From the NCBI RefSeq assembly GCF_033878955.1, contig NZ_CP138858.1, positions 1,984,001 through 2,048,000 on the forward strand: 64,000 bases of DNA, in the 5' to 3' direction. This document shows, piece after piece, positions 1-8,522 of the stretch. How positions within the stretch are numbered: the stretch's first letter is position 1; every line of letters starts with the position of its first letter. A program made the position numbers and the translations under genes. Below the pieces are notes generated by a model. It had not been told where the DNA came from. It saw only the letters and a program-made list of their open reading frames with translations, and did not search any database. The DNA comes from Coraliomargarita algicola. Its GTDB lineage: Bacteria; Verrucomicrobiota; Verrucomicrobiia; Opitutales; Coraliomargaritaceae.

Positions 1-246
1 CTCCGCACGAAGGCGGCGAGCTACACCGCGACCGGTGTTTTCACGATTGGTAATATTAAGTGTATGTTGCATGTCTGAAATCTGTTGAAAAATGCCGCTT
101 GGGAAACGGCTTGAATCTGAGAAAACCGCGCAGAGTAAAAGAGAGAAAGCGAAAAGCAACCCTAACTTTGTGGATTTTTCAAATCCAGCCAATTCTCCTC
201 AGAGGCCGTGCCCAGATCGCAATGGCAAGGCGGATACATCAACCAT
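1..246. other. Left edge, no confident gene
   Basis: No convincing gene is seen. A short open frame from the window edge (3-53, plus strand, ending PHEGGELHRDRCFHDW then stop) could be the tail of a gene that begins outside the window, but it is too short to identify. The rest is AT-rich non-coding sequence up to the terminator of the thioredoxin-like gene. Confidence 0.3.
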
Positions 247-279
247 AAAAAAATCGCACAGCCGCCAAGCTGCACGATT
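247..279 (-). terminator. Rho-independent terminator of the thioredoxin-like gene
   Basis: On the minus strand an 11-bp stem (AATCGTGCAGC with GCTGTGCGATT, two G-U pairs, 6-nt loop) is followed by a run of T. It lies 27 bp beyond the stop codon of the thioredoxin-like gene. Confidence 0.7.
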
Positions 280-305
280 CGTAATTAACAAGAGCCAGAA
301 TCAGC

Positions 306-752
306 CTACTGCGCGGAAGCGACAATCTCCTGAATGTGCTCCACATACTGCTCCGCTCCGCCACGACGATAGCCCGTCTTCTCAATCAACTTCCCCTCTG
401 GAGAAAGCACCAGGATCGTCGGAAAGCCGCGAATCCCATATTTTTTAGCCAAAGCCTCATTTTGAGCCTTCAATTCTGCCGACTGAGGCTTCGAACGTGG
501 AAAATCAAGCTCCACCAGCACCAGCGCATCTTCCGCATATTGCTTAAAAGCAGCCTGACTAAAGACCTCCTTGTCTAGCTTGATGCACCATCCGCACCAA
601 TCAGATCCAGTAAAATCAACCAGCAGAGGCTTATTCTCCGCAACAGCCTTGGCTTTCGCTGCGTCAAAATCAGTCATCCACCCCTCGCCCGCGCTCAGTG
701 ATGCTTGCAGACCTAGAAGTGTAAAAAGTGCAGTAATCAGTATTTTTCTCAT
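306..752 (-). CDS. Periplasmic thioredoxin-like protein (WCGWC)
   Basis: A 148-residue exported thioredoxin-fold protein. Residues 1-21 form a signal peptide (MRKILITALFTLLGLQASLSA). The mature part has the thioredoxin core, with an active site SDWCGWCIKLDKEVF in place of the usual WCGPC, a KYGIRGFPTILVL strand carrying the conserved cis-Pro, and a C-terminal helix. It belongs with the thioredoxin_7/DsbD-gamma-like group, which reduces or checks disulfides in the periplasm. The true partner is not shown by the sequence. It stands alone with its own terminator, divergent from the downstream metallopeptidase gene. Function at family level is confident; substrate is unknown. Confidence 0.85.
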   Translation of the reverse strand: MRKILITALFTLLGLQASLSAGEGWMTDFDAAKAKAVAENKPLLVDFTGSDWCGWCIKLDKEVFSQAAFKQYAEDALVLVELDFPRSKPQSAELKAQNEALAKKYGIRGFPTILVLSPEGKLIEKTGYRRGGAEQYVEHIQEIVASAQ

Positions 753-927
753 AATGTAGTATCAATCGTGGTTTGTAGTTTGGATTCGTATTGTAAGATG
801 ACAAGGAATCGAAACTATTCCCCACAAATTTACCTTAAATTCCAAGTTTACTAAAATTGCTCACCAATGCTTGAGAATCTATGGAACTGGAATTGCTATT
901 TAGGTTCCAAAGATAAACACAACTACC

Positions 928-1593
928 ATGCCACCACTATTAATATACATACTGATACCAATGGTCATAGGCCTTTGGGCTCAAATGAAAGTCAAAAGCG
1001 CCTACGGCAAATATAGCCAAGTCCCCTCGCGTGGACGCATCACCGGCCGCGAAGCGGCGCAAGCCGTCATGGCCAGCGCAGGCATCCACGACGTCGAAAT
1101 TGTCGAGTGCCACGGCACATTGACCGACCATTACGACCCCACTCATAAGCGTCTCGCGCTCAGCCACGACAACTATCGCGGGCACAGCTTAGCCGCGCTG
1201 GGGGTCGCCGCCCACGAAGCCGGCCACGCCATCCAGCACAAGCAAGAGTACGCACCACTCAACCTGCGCATGTCGCTGGTGCCGATCACCAACTTTGCCT
1301 CGCAAATGCTCCCGATTGCGATGTTCGGCGGCTTCTTCCTCTTCCACAGCCCGATCTTCATCAACCTCGGCATAGCTATCTACATTGTGTTGACGGTCTT
1401 TCAACTTGTTACGCTGCCAGTTGAATTCGACGCCAGCAAGCGGGCCAAAGCGCAACTCGTCGGCCTCGGCATCGTTGACCAAGACGAACTGGTGGGGGTC
1501 AACAAGACCCTCGACGCCGCCGCCTACACCTACGTGGCTGCCTTTGTCAGCAGCCTGGGCTGGCTACTCTACTTGCTGGCCTCACGGCGCTAG
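928..1593 (+). CDS. Neutral zinc membrane peptidase (YugP family)
   Basis: A 221-residue membrane protein of the neutral zinc metallopeptidase family 2 (YugP type). A transmembrane segment occupies residues 3-20. The zinc site HEAGH is at residues 96-100 inside VAAHEAGHAIQH. Two hydrophobic segments follow (about 118-160), then LPVEFDASKRA, whose Glu is the likely third zinc ligand, and a last membrane segment near 200-217. Length and motif order match the family, whose members are inner-membrane proteases of unclear substrate. It has its own terminator at 1617-1647. Confidence 0.9.
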   Translation: MPPLLIYILIPMVIGLWAQMKVKSAYGKYSQVPSRGRITGREAAQAVMASAGIHDVEIVECHGTLTDHYDPTHKRLALSHDNYRGHSLAALGVAAHEAGHAIQHKQEYAPLNLRMSLVPITNFASQMLPIAMFGGFFLFHSPIFINLGIAIYIVLTVFQLVTLPVEFDASKRAKAQLVGLGIVDQDELVGVNKTLDAAAYTYVAAFVSSLGWLLYLLASRR

Positions 1594-1616
1594 TCCCTCA
1601 CAGCAATGATTGACCA

Positions 1617-1650
1617 CAGCCCGACTCGCAAGAGTCGGGCTGTTTCATTT
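1617..1650 (+). terminator. Rho-independent terminator
   Basis: A perfect 11-bp stem, CAGCCCGACTC with GAGTCGGGCTG around a GCAA loop, followed by TTTCATTT, 24 bp after the zinc peptidase gene. Confidence 0.85.
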
Positions 1651-1724
1651 CACGAGTTCTTTACTCTTATACAATTGATACCAAGCCCGCAGCGCCTACA
1701 ATCCCCCATCCAACGATAGATCAA

Positions 1725-3428
1725 ATGCTTGCGAAAACATCCCTCATCAGTATCAGCTTCATTTATGGCACACAATTATCCTTTGCAGCCTACAAAGAGA
1801 GTGTCCGCCATACTGAACTCGCAAATGAATTAAGCCTTCGAGGAGTCAACATTCCCACTGGTGCAGGGGTGAGTGTCACACAGGTAGAAGCCCCAGAAGC
1901 CACGGACGAGTATGTCCCCAACACAACAAACTCTGAATTCGCGAATGTAACGATCGTCGATGAAACAGGCACAGGGCTCACATCCAGTCACGCCACACAA
2001 GTGGGGCTCAATTTATATGGAAGTAGCACCTCCATCTCCCCCGGCATCAGCAATGTCTCCGTCTACAGCGCAAATGACTTTATCAATAGCGGATGGTTCT
2101 CCGGAACGCCGACCACTGAAAACAACCCCCTGCAAAACCATAGTTGGGTCTACTGGTCCGCAAGCGATCAGGCTAGCTTACGAATGGACTACGCGGCAAA
2201 TCGCGACGAATTCCTACCAATCGCAGGGCTTTACAACTCCGATTACGGAGATCAGAACATAGCCTATGACATTCCAGATACTTATGGGAGCATTTATAAT
2301 GGTATCACTGTAGGCGTCAGCGATGGAACGCATCGCTATGGAGTCACAAGCTATGATGGCATAGGCCGCACAAAACCAGAAATTGTTGCCCCCTCCGCAT
2401 ACACCAGCTACGCCACCCCAATGATCACCTCCGCAGCGGCCTTATTGATCGAATCAGCAAACGAAGACAGCAACGCACTCCAGCCCATCACGCTCAAAGC
2501 AATTCTATTGGCCGGAGCCGACAAATCTATTTCAGAAAGCTGGGATCAGACCACCACACGTCCCATCGACGAAGTCTATGGGGCAGGCGAACTCGACATT
2601 TACGAAAGCTACTTCATCCAGCAAGCAGGCCAACAGGTAGCTGGCAACAGTATCGACGAACGAGGCTGGAATCTAAGTAGCGTCTCCAGTAACAGCAGCG
2701 ATATATATAGCATCAATGTCCCGGTGGGCTTTGAACTACGAAACCTCTCCGCGCTGATCACCTGGAACCGAACCGTCACACAAACAGCAAGTAGAAGAGG
2801 TCCATCCATTCAATACACATACACCTCCACCCTCGCCAACCTATCACTCTCCCTAACTGGCAACGCCTCGCAGACCAGCGATAGCGCCGTCGACAACATC
2901 GAGCACATCTGGCGCGATAGTAGCCATGCCCTTGCAAGCGGCGACTACACACTAACCGTCGCATCGACCAGTTCAACTAGCACCGACTATGCCATCGCTT
3001 GGCGCAGTCAACTTTATCAAGACTATAGCTTATGGACCAATGCCTCCTTCACCGAAGCCACTTCCACTGAACTACGCGATGCCGACGACGACCCCGACGG
3101 CGATGGTATCGAAAATCTACTCGAACAAGCCTTTGGAGGAGACCCTGAAGTCAACGACATCAGCATCCTACCAATCAGCGAAACCATCGAGGACAACGGT
3201 CAACGCTATTTACAGATCAGCTACCGCAAACCTAATTTCGAGAATGCTCTCACCTACACAGTCGAGACCGTGACCGACCTCAACGACACATGGAGCAGTC
3301 AGAACAGCGAAGTGGAGCTGATCAGCATCGCCACTGAATCAGGTAACTTTGATCGCTATACCTATCGCCGCGTCGAGCCCATTTCAGCCAGCGACCAAGC
3401 CTTCCTTAGAGTTTCCATCACCGAATAG
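1725..3428 (+). CDS. Secreted subtilase-like (S8) protein with altered Asp site
   Basis: A 567-residue exported protein. Residues 1-22 are a signal peptide. It has the subtilase landmarks: SHATQVG with His89 matching the GHGTHVAG box, and YTSYATPMITSAAALL with Ser228 matching the GTSMATPHVAG box. In the first strand the usual VAVxDTG is replaced by VSVTQVEAP (residues 49-57), so the catalytic Asp is missing or replaced by Glu55. After the protease-like domain comes a beta-rich part (about 300-440), then an Asp-rich calcium-binding turn DADDDPDGDGIENLLEQAFGGDP (about 450-475), a pattern often found near the C-terminus of verrucomicrobial secreted proteins. It may be a protease with an unusual triad or a non-catalytic relative. 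Confidence 0.75.
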   Translation: MLAKTSLISISFIYGTQLSFAAYKESVRHTELANELSLRGVNIPTGAGVSVTQVEAPEATDEYVPNTTNSEFANVTIVDETGTGLTSSHATQVGLNLYGSSTSISPGISNVSVYSANDFINSGWFSGTPTTENNPLQNHSWVYWSASDQASLRMDYAANRDEFLPIAGLYNSDYGDQNIAYDIPDTYGSIYNGITVGVSDGTHRYGVTSYDGIGRTKPEIVAPSAYTSYATPMITSAAALLIESANEDSNALQPITLKAILLAGADKSISESWDQTTTRPIDEVYGAGELDIYESYFIQQAGQQVAGNSIDERGWNLSSVSSNSSDIYSINVPVGFELRNLSALITWNRTVTQTASRRGPSIQYTYTSTLANLSLSLTGNASQTSDSAVDNIEHIWRDSSHALASGDYTLTVASTSSTSTDYAIAWRSQLYQDYSLWTNASFTEATSTELRDADDDPDGDGIENLLEQAFGGDPEVNDISILPISETIEDNGQRYLQISYRKPNFENALTYTVETVTDLNDTWSSQNSEVELISIATESGNFDRYTYRRVEPISASDQAFLRVSITE

Positions 3429-3481
3429 CATTAAGGGCTTGACGCTACGAAATTCAAAAGCATCGTTCGCAATCTTTCATA

Positions 3482-3561
<80 letters not shown>

Positions 3562-3575
3562 TTTGAAATAATATG

Positions 3576-3606
3576 AGGCTCAGTTCCCCCCAACTGAGCC
3601 TTTATT
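3576..3606 (+). terminator. Terminator after tRNA-Pro
   Basis: A 10-bp stem, AGGCTCAGTT with AACTGAGCCT, C6 loop, then TTATT. It lies 14 bp after the tRNA. Confidence 0.75.
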
Positions 3607-3687
3607 GTGCCTAAATACCAAAGGCCAATGTCGAACCTGCCCATCCAATAGGTTCTGCGCTTTCTTGCAGTAAGCAAGCACCTCTCA

Positions 3688-3750
3688 CGTAGTGGCAAGC
3701 TTCCAACTTGCCCCCAACTACAATCAACAAGCTGGAAGCTTATCATTACA
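3688..3750. repeat. Dispersed palindromic repeat, family B, copy 1
   Basis: An inverted repeat of about 23-bp imperfect arms: CGTAGTGGCAAGCTTCCAAC on the left and CAAGCTGGAAGCTTATCATT on the right. The same arm sequence recurs at 26326-26389, so this is a REP-like dispersed element. The whole gap 3607-3939 holds no convincing gene. Confidence 0.7.
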
Positions 3751-3939
3751 CTAAACCTTGCCACTTAAACACGGCATCCACAAATGGTAACAGACAACGG
3801 CAACGCTACGTAAGGCGAATCGAATTCACAGCTCCCCAGCAGCAACAGCGCTAATAGATTGCTTTAACGAAACTGGAACATGAGGCTAAGCTCCTCCACG
3901 ACTCGTACGCGGGCATGTATATTGCTACCTCACTTCAAT

Positions 3940-4761
3940 ATGTGCATCTTTCTTAAAGTGATCTTCTGCATTCTGCTTTCGCTCTATCTGGGCGCTTGCT
4001 CGGGTGAGCGCACGCAGTCAGCAGCGGATACGCAAACGCTGACGATCCATGCAGCCGTGAGCTTGAGCGCGATGGTGCGCGAGTTGGGCGCGCAATTCGC
4101 CGAGGATCATGGGCTGACTTTACATTATAATTTTGCCAGTTCCGGGGCCTTGGCACGTCAACTAATCGCCGCCCCCCGGGGCGAGATCTATCTGAGTGCT
4201 AACCAACAGTGGATGCAACGCGCACGTGAAGCCCATGCAGTGCAGCCTGCCACGGTGAGCGTCCTATTTGCCAACCAACTGGCCATGGTGGCGCACCCGG
4301 AAAATCCGATCCAAGCGATTGACTCGACAGAGATCTGCTCATTGCCACTGACGCAACTCTCGATAGGCGACCCAGACTACGTGCCTGCGGGCTTATATGC
4401 CCGCAGCTGGCTACAAAGTCTCCATTGCGGCGATCACAGCGCATGGGATGCCTTTAAAGACAAAGTGATACCTGCCACTGATGCGCATGCGGCTCTTGCC
4501 AGAGTGCAGGCCAGCCGTCAGATGGTGGGCATCGTGTATAAGACCGACTACCTGGCACAGGCAGACTCTTTACGATTGATCTACAGCGTGCCTCAGACAG
4601 CCACAGCGCCCATTCACTACTACGGGGCGGTCGTTTCCGGAAGCGCACATTCCGATGTCGCCGCCGACTTTCTGGAATACATAGGCTCGGAAGCCAGCCA
4701 AGCGATTGTGGAAAAATACGGTTTTACACCTGTCAAAGCCGCAGCTAGGCTGACTCCCTAG
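3940..4761 (+). CDS. modA: Molybdate ABC transporter substrate-binding lipoprotein
   Basis: A 273-residue ModA. It binds molybdate outside the inner membrane and hands it to ModBC. The start is placed at ATG 3940 because residues 1-19 then make a lipoprotein signal peptide ending LYLGAC with the lipobox Cys; an in-frame ATG 60 bp upstream adds a poor N-terminus. The body shows AAVSLSAMVRELGAQF, FNFASSGALARQL (typical ModA ligand-binding loops) and IVYKTDYL, followed by the C-terminal lobe. modB starts 5 bp after the stop, so modABC forms one transcript. Placed just upstream of nifA/nif genes, it most likely feeds Mo to FeMo-co synthesis. Confidence 0.92.
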   Translation: MCIFLKVIFCILLSLYLGACSGERTQSAADTQTLTIHAAVSLSAMVRELGAQFAEDHGLTLHYNFASSGALARQLIAAPRGEIYLSANQQWMQRAREAHAVQPATVSVLFANQLAMVAHPENPIQAIDSTEICSLPLTQLSIGDPDYVPAGLYARSWLQSLHCGDHSAWDAFKDKVIPATDAHAALARVQASRQMVGIVYKTDYLAQADSLRLIYSVPQTATAPIHYYGAVVSGSAHSDVAADFLEYIGSEASQAIVEKYGFTPVKAAARLTP

Positions 4762-4766
4762 GCATC

Positions 4767-5447
4767 ATGTCAACCACTTTGGAAATTATTACAACGACTG
4801 TGTTGTGGGCGATCACCGCAACCTGCCTGGTTGCCGCACCGGGTCTGCCCATCGCCTATTTACTGGCACGTCACCAGTTTCCGGGGCATCGTATTCTTTC
4901 AACCTTATTAAGTTTACCAATGGTGCTACCTCCGACAGCTGTCGGCTTTTTACTGCTGCAGCTATTGGCCGACCGCGGCCTGCTGGGCAGGGAACAGCTA
5001 GGCATCGATCTTGACATCCTCTATACTTGGAAGGCAGTGGTGCTGGCCTGTAGCGTGATGGCCGCGCCATTGGTGATACGGACGGCACGTGTGAGTTTCG
5101 AAGAGGTCGACCCGGAGCTTGAACAGATGGCACGCACCTTAGGATACAGCCGTTTGAAAAGTTTCATACGCGTCACCCTGCCCCTAGCTTGGAAGGGGCT
5201 ACTCGCTGCTGTGCTACTAGGCTTCACGCGTTCATTAGGTGAATTTGGAGCGACAGTCATGATCGCGGGTAACATTCCTGGAAAGACGCAAACCCTGGCT
5301 TCAGCAATCTACAGCGCGCAGCAATCGGGCAAAGATGAGCGCGCATTACTCTTGGTCGCCGTCGCGCTTCTGGTCGGATTTGTGGCAATTTTCCTAACTG
5401 AGATTTGCCTACGTCCCAATACAAAGAGCAAGGGGCTAACACGATGA
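4767..5447 (+). CDS. modB: Molybdate ABC transporter permease
   Basis: A 226-residue inner-membrane permease with about five membrane segments. It carries the LPMVLPPTAVGFLLL segment typical of ModB and the EAA-type loop (TLGYSRLKSFIRVTLPLAWKGL, around residues 128-150), which docks to the ATPase ModC, followed by GFTRSLGEFGATVMIAGNIPGKTQT, a ModB hallmark. The stop overlaps the modC start in ATGA, so translation is probably coupled. Confidence 0.94.
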   Translation: MSTTLEIITTTVLWAITATCLVAAPGLPIAYLLARHQFPGHRILSTLLSLPMVLPPTAVGFLLLQLLADRGLLGREQLGIDLDILYTWKAVVLACSVMAAPLVIRTARVSFEEVDPELEQMARTLGYSRLKSFIRVTLPLAWKGLLAAVLLGFTRSLGEFGATVMIAGNIPGKTQTLASAIYSAQQSGKDERALLLVAVALLVGFVAIFLTEICLRPNTKSKGLTR

Positions 5448-6541
5448 AGCCTTTTTACGAATTCGACTTTCAACTGCCTCTGGGAGCGTTTGATCTGCAC
5501 CTCAAATGCCAATCTCAGGCGACCATCCTGGGCTTGTTTGGAGCTTCCGGCTGTGGTAAAAGCAGCAGCCTCAAAGCAATTGCCGGTCTGCACAAAGCCT
5601 CCGGCACCATTCGCTGTGGCTCCCATGTGCTGCTCGACAGCAATCTGGGCATCGACTTGGACCCGGCGGAGCGCGCGATCGGCTACGTGCCACAGAATCA
5701 CTGCCTCTTCCCTCATTGGAACGTAAAGCGTAATCTACTTGCGGGCCAACGACCAGCACAGTGCGATGCACCCGCACGTAAGCAACGCTTCGAAGAAGCG
5801 GTCGCAATCCTGGAACTCGCCCCGCTGCTGACGCGCCGTATCCATCAACTATCCGGAGGTGAGCGACAACGAATTGCACTCGGACGCGCGCTATGCACCA
5901 TGCCGGATCTACTGCTACTGGACGAGCCAATGGCCTCATTGGACGCCTCGCTGAAACAACGCATCCTCCCCTTTTTACTGCGCGTGCGCGAAGAACTCGG
6001 CATGCCCATGATCATCGTCTCACACAACCCCATCGAACTACAATTACTTTGCGAAGAAGTGATCGTCGTCGAGCGCGGCCAGGCCACGACTCAAGGGAGT
6101 CCACTGGAAGTCTTTACCCAGGCTCAAATTTATCCGGGCATCGCCACCGCCTTCGAAAATATTTTAGAGCTCAACATCATCGAACAAAATCCAGAACAAA
6201 CGCTAGCCTGTCTACAGGACGCAAACCCAGCACAACCGATCGTTCTAGCACCGATCCCCGGCCCCAGCAGAAGTCATATCCGGATTGGCCTCGCCGCCAG
6301 CGATCTGCTCATAGCGCTAACACCACCAGTCGGCATCTCCGCGCGCAATATTATAGCCTGCCGAATCAATCGTATTCAAAACCTGCCAACAGCCTGCCTG
6401 GTCATTGTGCAGTTACAGACGACCACTCCCACAGAAATCGCGGCCGAGCTCACATCCAGCGCCGTGCAGGAACTCGGCCTAACTCCCGGCATGGATACTT
6501 ATATTGTATTCAAGAGCAATGCCGCTCGCCTCTACTTATAA
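5444..6541 (+). CDS. modC: Molybdate ABC transporter ATPase
   Basis: A 365-residue ATPase. ATG 5444 is chosen because it overlaps the modB stop (ATGA). Walker A is GASGCGKSS (about residue 30), the signature is LSGGERQR, Walker B is LLLLDEPM, and the H-loop is IIVSHNP. The C-terminal part (about 230-365) matches the size of the Mop/TOBE molybdate-binding domain expected in ModC. The last 10 bp overlap the convergent nifA gene, so the two transcripts collide without a spacer. Confidence 0.94.
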   Translation: MKPFYEFDFQLPLGAFDLHLKCQSQATILGLFGASGCGKSSSLKAIAGLHKASGTIRCGSHVLLDSNLGIDLDPAERAIGYVPQNHCLFPHWNVKRNLLAGQRPAQCDAPARKQRFEEAVAILELAPLLTRRIHQLSGGERQRIALGRALCTMPDLLLLDEPMASLDASLKQRILPFLLRVREELGMPMIIVSHNPIELQLLCEEVIVVERGQATTQGSPLEVFTQAQIYPGIATAFENILELNIIEQNPEQTLACLQDANPAQPIVLAPIPGPSRSHIRIGLAASDLLIALTPPVGISARNIIACRINRIQNLPTACLVIVQLQTTTPTEIAAELTSSAVQELGLTPGMDTYIVFKSNAARLYL

Positions 6542-8154
6542 CGGCTCAGCTCAATATCGTATTTCTTCACTCGCAGCCCCATCTTACGTTCAGTCAACCC
6601 AAGACGACGCGCCGCCTCTGCCATATTGCTACCGGTATCCTTAAGCGCATCGATGATCATCTCTCGCTCCAGCGCGACCATCGCATCCTCCAAAGTACAG
6701 ACCTCCCTGGTTTCCTTCGCCGATTTCTTTTGCAGTGTCGGTGGTAGATGGTGCGCTTTGATCGACTGCCCCTTAGCCAATAACACAGCGCGTTCCATAC
6801 AGTTTTCAATCTCCCGCACATTACCTGGCCAATGGTAACTGACCAACAAATCAATCGCCGCAGAGGAGATGCGCATCGCTTTGACTCCTTGCCGTTTGGC
6901 ATATTTCTCAATAAAATAGTCGGCTAGAAGCATCACATCACATTTCCGGTCGCGCAGCGCAGGCATGTAAATGGGGAAAACATTTAAGCGGTAATACAAA
7001 TCCTCACGAAAGCTTCCATCGGCGATCATCTCTTCCAGATTTCGACTGGTGGCTGCAATCACTCGCACATCGACCTGCATGGTCTCCTGACTACCAACGC
7101 GCTCAAACTCGCGCTCTTGTAAGACACGCAGTAATTTCACCTGGGTTGCGGCTGAGATATCCCCAATTTCATCCAGGAAAATCGTGCCCCCATTGGCCAA
7201 CTCAAAGCGCCCTTTTCGCATGGATAGCGCGCCGGTGAAAGCTCCTTTTTCGTGCCCAAACAGTTCACTCTCGATGATTGAATCTGGCAAAGCTGCACAG
7301 TTCACTTTCACAAAGGACTTATGCTTACGGTCACTTTTCTCATGCAGCGCTTTGGCCACTAGCTCCTTGCCCGTCCCGCTTTCACCGCGGATCAATACGG
7401 TGGTGGTGCTCTGCGCCACTTGCTCGATATGATAATAGACGGTGCGCATCGAATCCGCGGTCCCGATCATATTTTTCGGGCGAAAATCCTGGGCCATCGC
7501 CTCCTGCAGGCGTGTATTTTCGCGACGTAAGCTCTGGATTTGCTCTGCAGCATCTTGTCGCAGGCGCGCCGCTTGCGCGATCACGGATGCGATCATTGTC
7601 AACAAACGAAGATCCGCCTCCCAACCTTGCCGTGAGTTGCGCGGCCGCTCGACACTCAGCGTGCCGATGACTTTCTCGCCAAACTTGAGCGGCACACTGA
7701 TCAACCCGGTGCCGGCATCAATCTGTAGGCCATCCGACAACTGCGGCCGTGCCGCATCCTCAGCGATCCATTCACGAAAGTTCGGCGTCACCACTGGCGC
7801 CACCTTGTCTACTGTGCGTTGAAGCAAAGGGTGGATCAATTCGAAGTACTGCGAGGCGGGCACCGTGCGCGGCACTCCGATCGCATCAGAGAGCAATATC
7901 TGCCCATCATCTCGATTCAAAATCGCAATCATCCCTCGCTCCATTCCCATCATATCGCGTAGACGGCGCAGCAAGGGCTTCACTATTTCCGACAGATCGA
8001 AGCTTTTATCCAGGGTCTGACTGACGGCAAACAGTAAGCTTAACTCCTGCACCGAGCGACAGTGCACACCGAAACTTCGATCCAACATCTCAAATGACGG
8101 TCCATCGACCGCTAGATCGCAGTCTTTACCTCTACATTTTGTAGTTAAACTCAT
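6532..8154 (-). CDS. nifA: Nif-specific sigma-54 activator NifA
   Basis: A 540-residue enhancer-binding protein that activates nif transcription with sigma-54. An N-terminal GAF domain covers about residues 35-195. The AAA+ domain (about 228-460) has Walker A GESGTGKE at 257-264, the sigma-54 contact loop GAFTGA at 304-309, and Walker B IFLDEIGD. A Fis-type HTH is at 500-540 (NMAEAARRLGLTERKMGLRVKKY). The Cys-rich CX4C linker of oxygen-sensitive proteobacterial NifA is absent; only isolated Cys are seen between AAA+ and HTH. It is divergent from nifH, and the 3' end overlaps modC. An alternative start is Met23. The identity rests on domain order plus position. Confidence 0.93.
   Translation of the reverse strand: MSLTTKCRGKDCDLAVDGPSFEMLDRSFGVHCRSVQELSLLFAVSQTLDKSFDLSEIVKPLLRRLRDMMGMERGMIAILNRDDGQILLSDAIGVPRTVPASQYFELIHPLLQRTVDKVAPVVTPNFREWIAEDAARPQLSDGLQIDAGTGLISVPLKFGEKVIGTLSVERPRNSRQGWEADLRLLTMIASVIAQAARLRQDAAEQIQSLRRENTRLQEAMAQDFRPKNMIGTADSMRTVYYHIEQVAQSTTTVLIRGESGTGKELVAKALHEKSDRKHKSFVKVNCAALPDSIIESELFGHEKGAFTGALSMRKGRFELANGGTIFLDEIGDISAATQVKLLRVLQEREFERVGSQETMQVDVRVIAATSRNLEEMIADGSFREDLYYRLNVFPIYMPALRDRKCDVMLLADYFIEKYAKRQGVKAMRISSAAIDLLVSYHWPGNVREIENCMERAVLLAKGQSIKAHHLPPTLQKKSAKETREVCTLEDAMVALEREMIIDALKDTGSNMAEAARRLGLTERKMGLRVKKYDIELSRYK
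8132..8144. promoter_or_regulatory. Inverted repeat at the nifA start
   Basis: CTACA-TTT-TGTAG, a perfect 5-bp-arm palindrome inside the first codons of nifA. The CTACATTT half also occurs in two inverted repeats in the nifA-nifH gap (8303-8320, 8338-8351). It could be an operator for autoregulation; the binding protein is unknown. Confidence 0.4.
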
Positions 8155-8302
8155 TCACAGAATCACAGCTTAAAGGATGCCTGACTGCCGAGAATGCACG
8201 CCTTTATCCATGCTTTTCGACAGTTTTACATATCAATTAGAAGCGCTAAGCCAACCGATAATAGCCCCTTTTGAAAAACGGTCAGCAATCCAATACCGCG
8301 AA

Positions 8303-8320
8303 TCCTACATTTACGTAGGA
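8303..8320. promoter_or_regulatory. Inverted repeat 1 upstream of nifH
   Basis: TCCTACATTTACGTAGGA, a near-perfect palindrome about 220 bp upstream of nifH. No canonical NifA site (TGT-N10-ACA) was found in the gap, so this repeat and its neighbour are candidates for the activator or another regulator's binding sites. Confidence 0.45.
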
Positions 8321-8337
8321 TTAATGACTACCGCACT

Positions 8338-8351
8338 ACCTAAATGTAGGA
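8338..8351. promoter_or_regulatory. Inverted repeat 2 upstream of nifH
   Basis: ACCTAAATGTAGGA; its right half AAATGTAGGA is the exact reverse complement of TCCTACATTT in the repeat at 8303. Centres of the two sites are about 33 bp apart, close to three helical turns. Confidence 0.45.
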
Positions 8352-8455
8352 AAAGCAGAGGCTGCAGAATGCCCTCGGAACGGAAAAATCGAGCCAGAAA
8401 AACTAAAAAAATACATCACTTTCATAAACAGCAACTTACAAGACACATAAAATTA

Positions 8456-8472
8456 TTGGCACGCAGCCTGTT
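8456..8472 (+). promoter_or_regulatory. Probable sigma-54 promoter of nifH
   Basis: TTGGCACGCAGCCTGTT matches the -24 element (TTGGCACG) well. The -12 element is CTGT instead of TTGC, but the GG and GT dinucleotides have the required 10-bp spacing. Transcription would start near 8483, giving a leader of about 40 nt before nifH. Confidence 0.7.
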
Positions 8473-8522
8473 AAGAGTGTTTCCGAGTCACAATCACTCA
8501 TCACTCAAAACAAATATATACT

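Noticed and set aside
92..448. Plus-strand open frame of 118 codons
   Set aside because: Its second half is antisense to the thioredoxin-like gene and its composition is not protein-like.
5893..6747. Open frame of 284 codons in another frame over modC and nifA ends
   Set aside because: Composition (Arg/Thr/His-rich) is that of an out-of-frame reading, and two real genes cover the region.
8155..8455. Canonical NifA site TGT-N10-ACA
   Set aside because: TGT and ACA triplets are present but none with the required 10-bp spacing.
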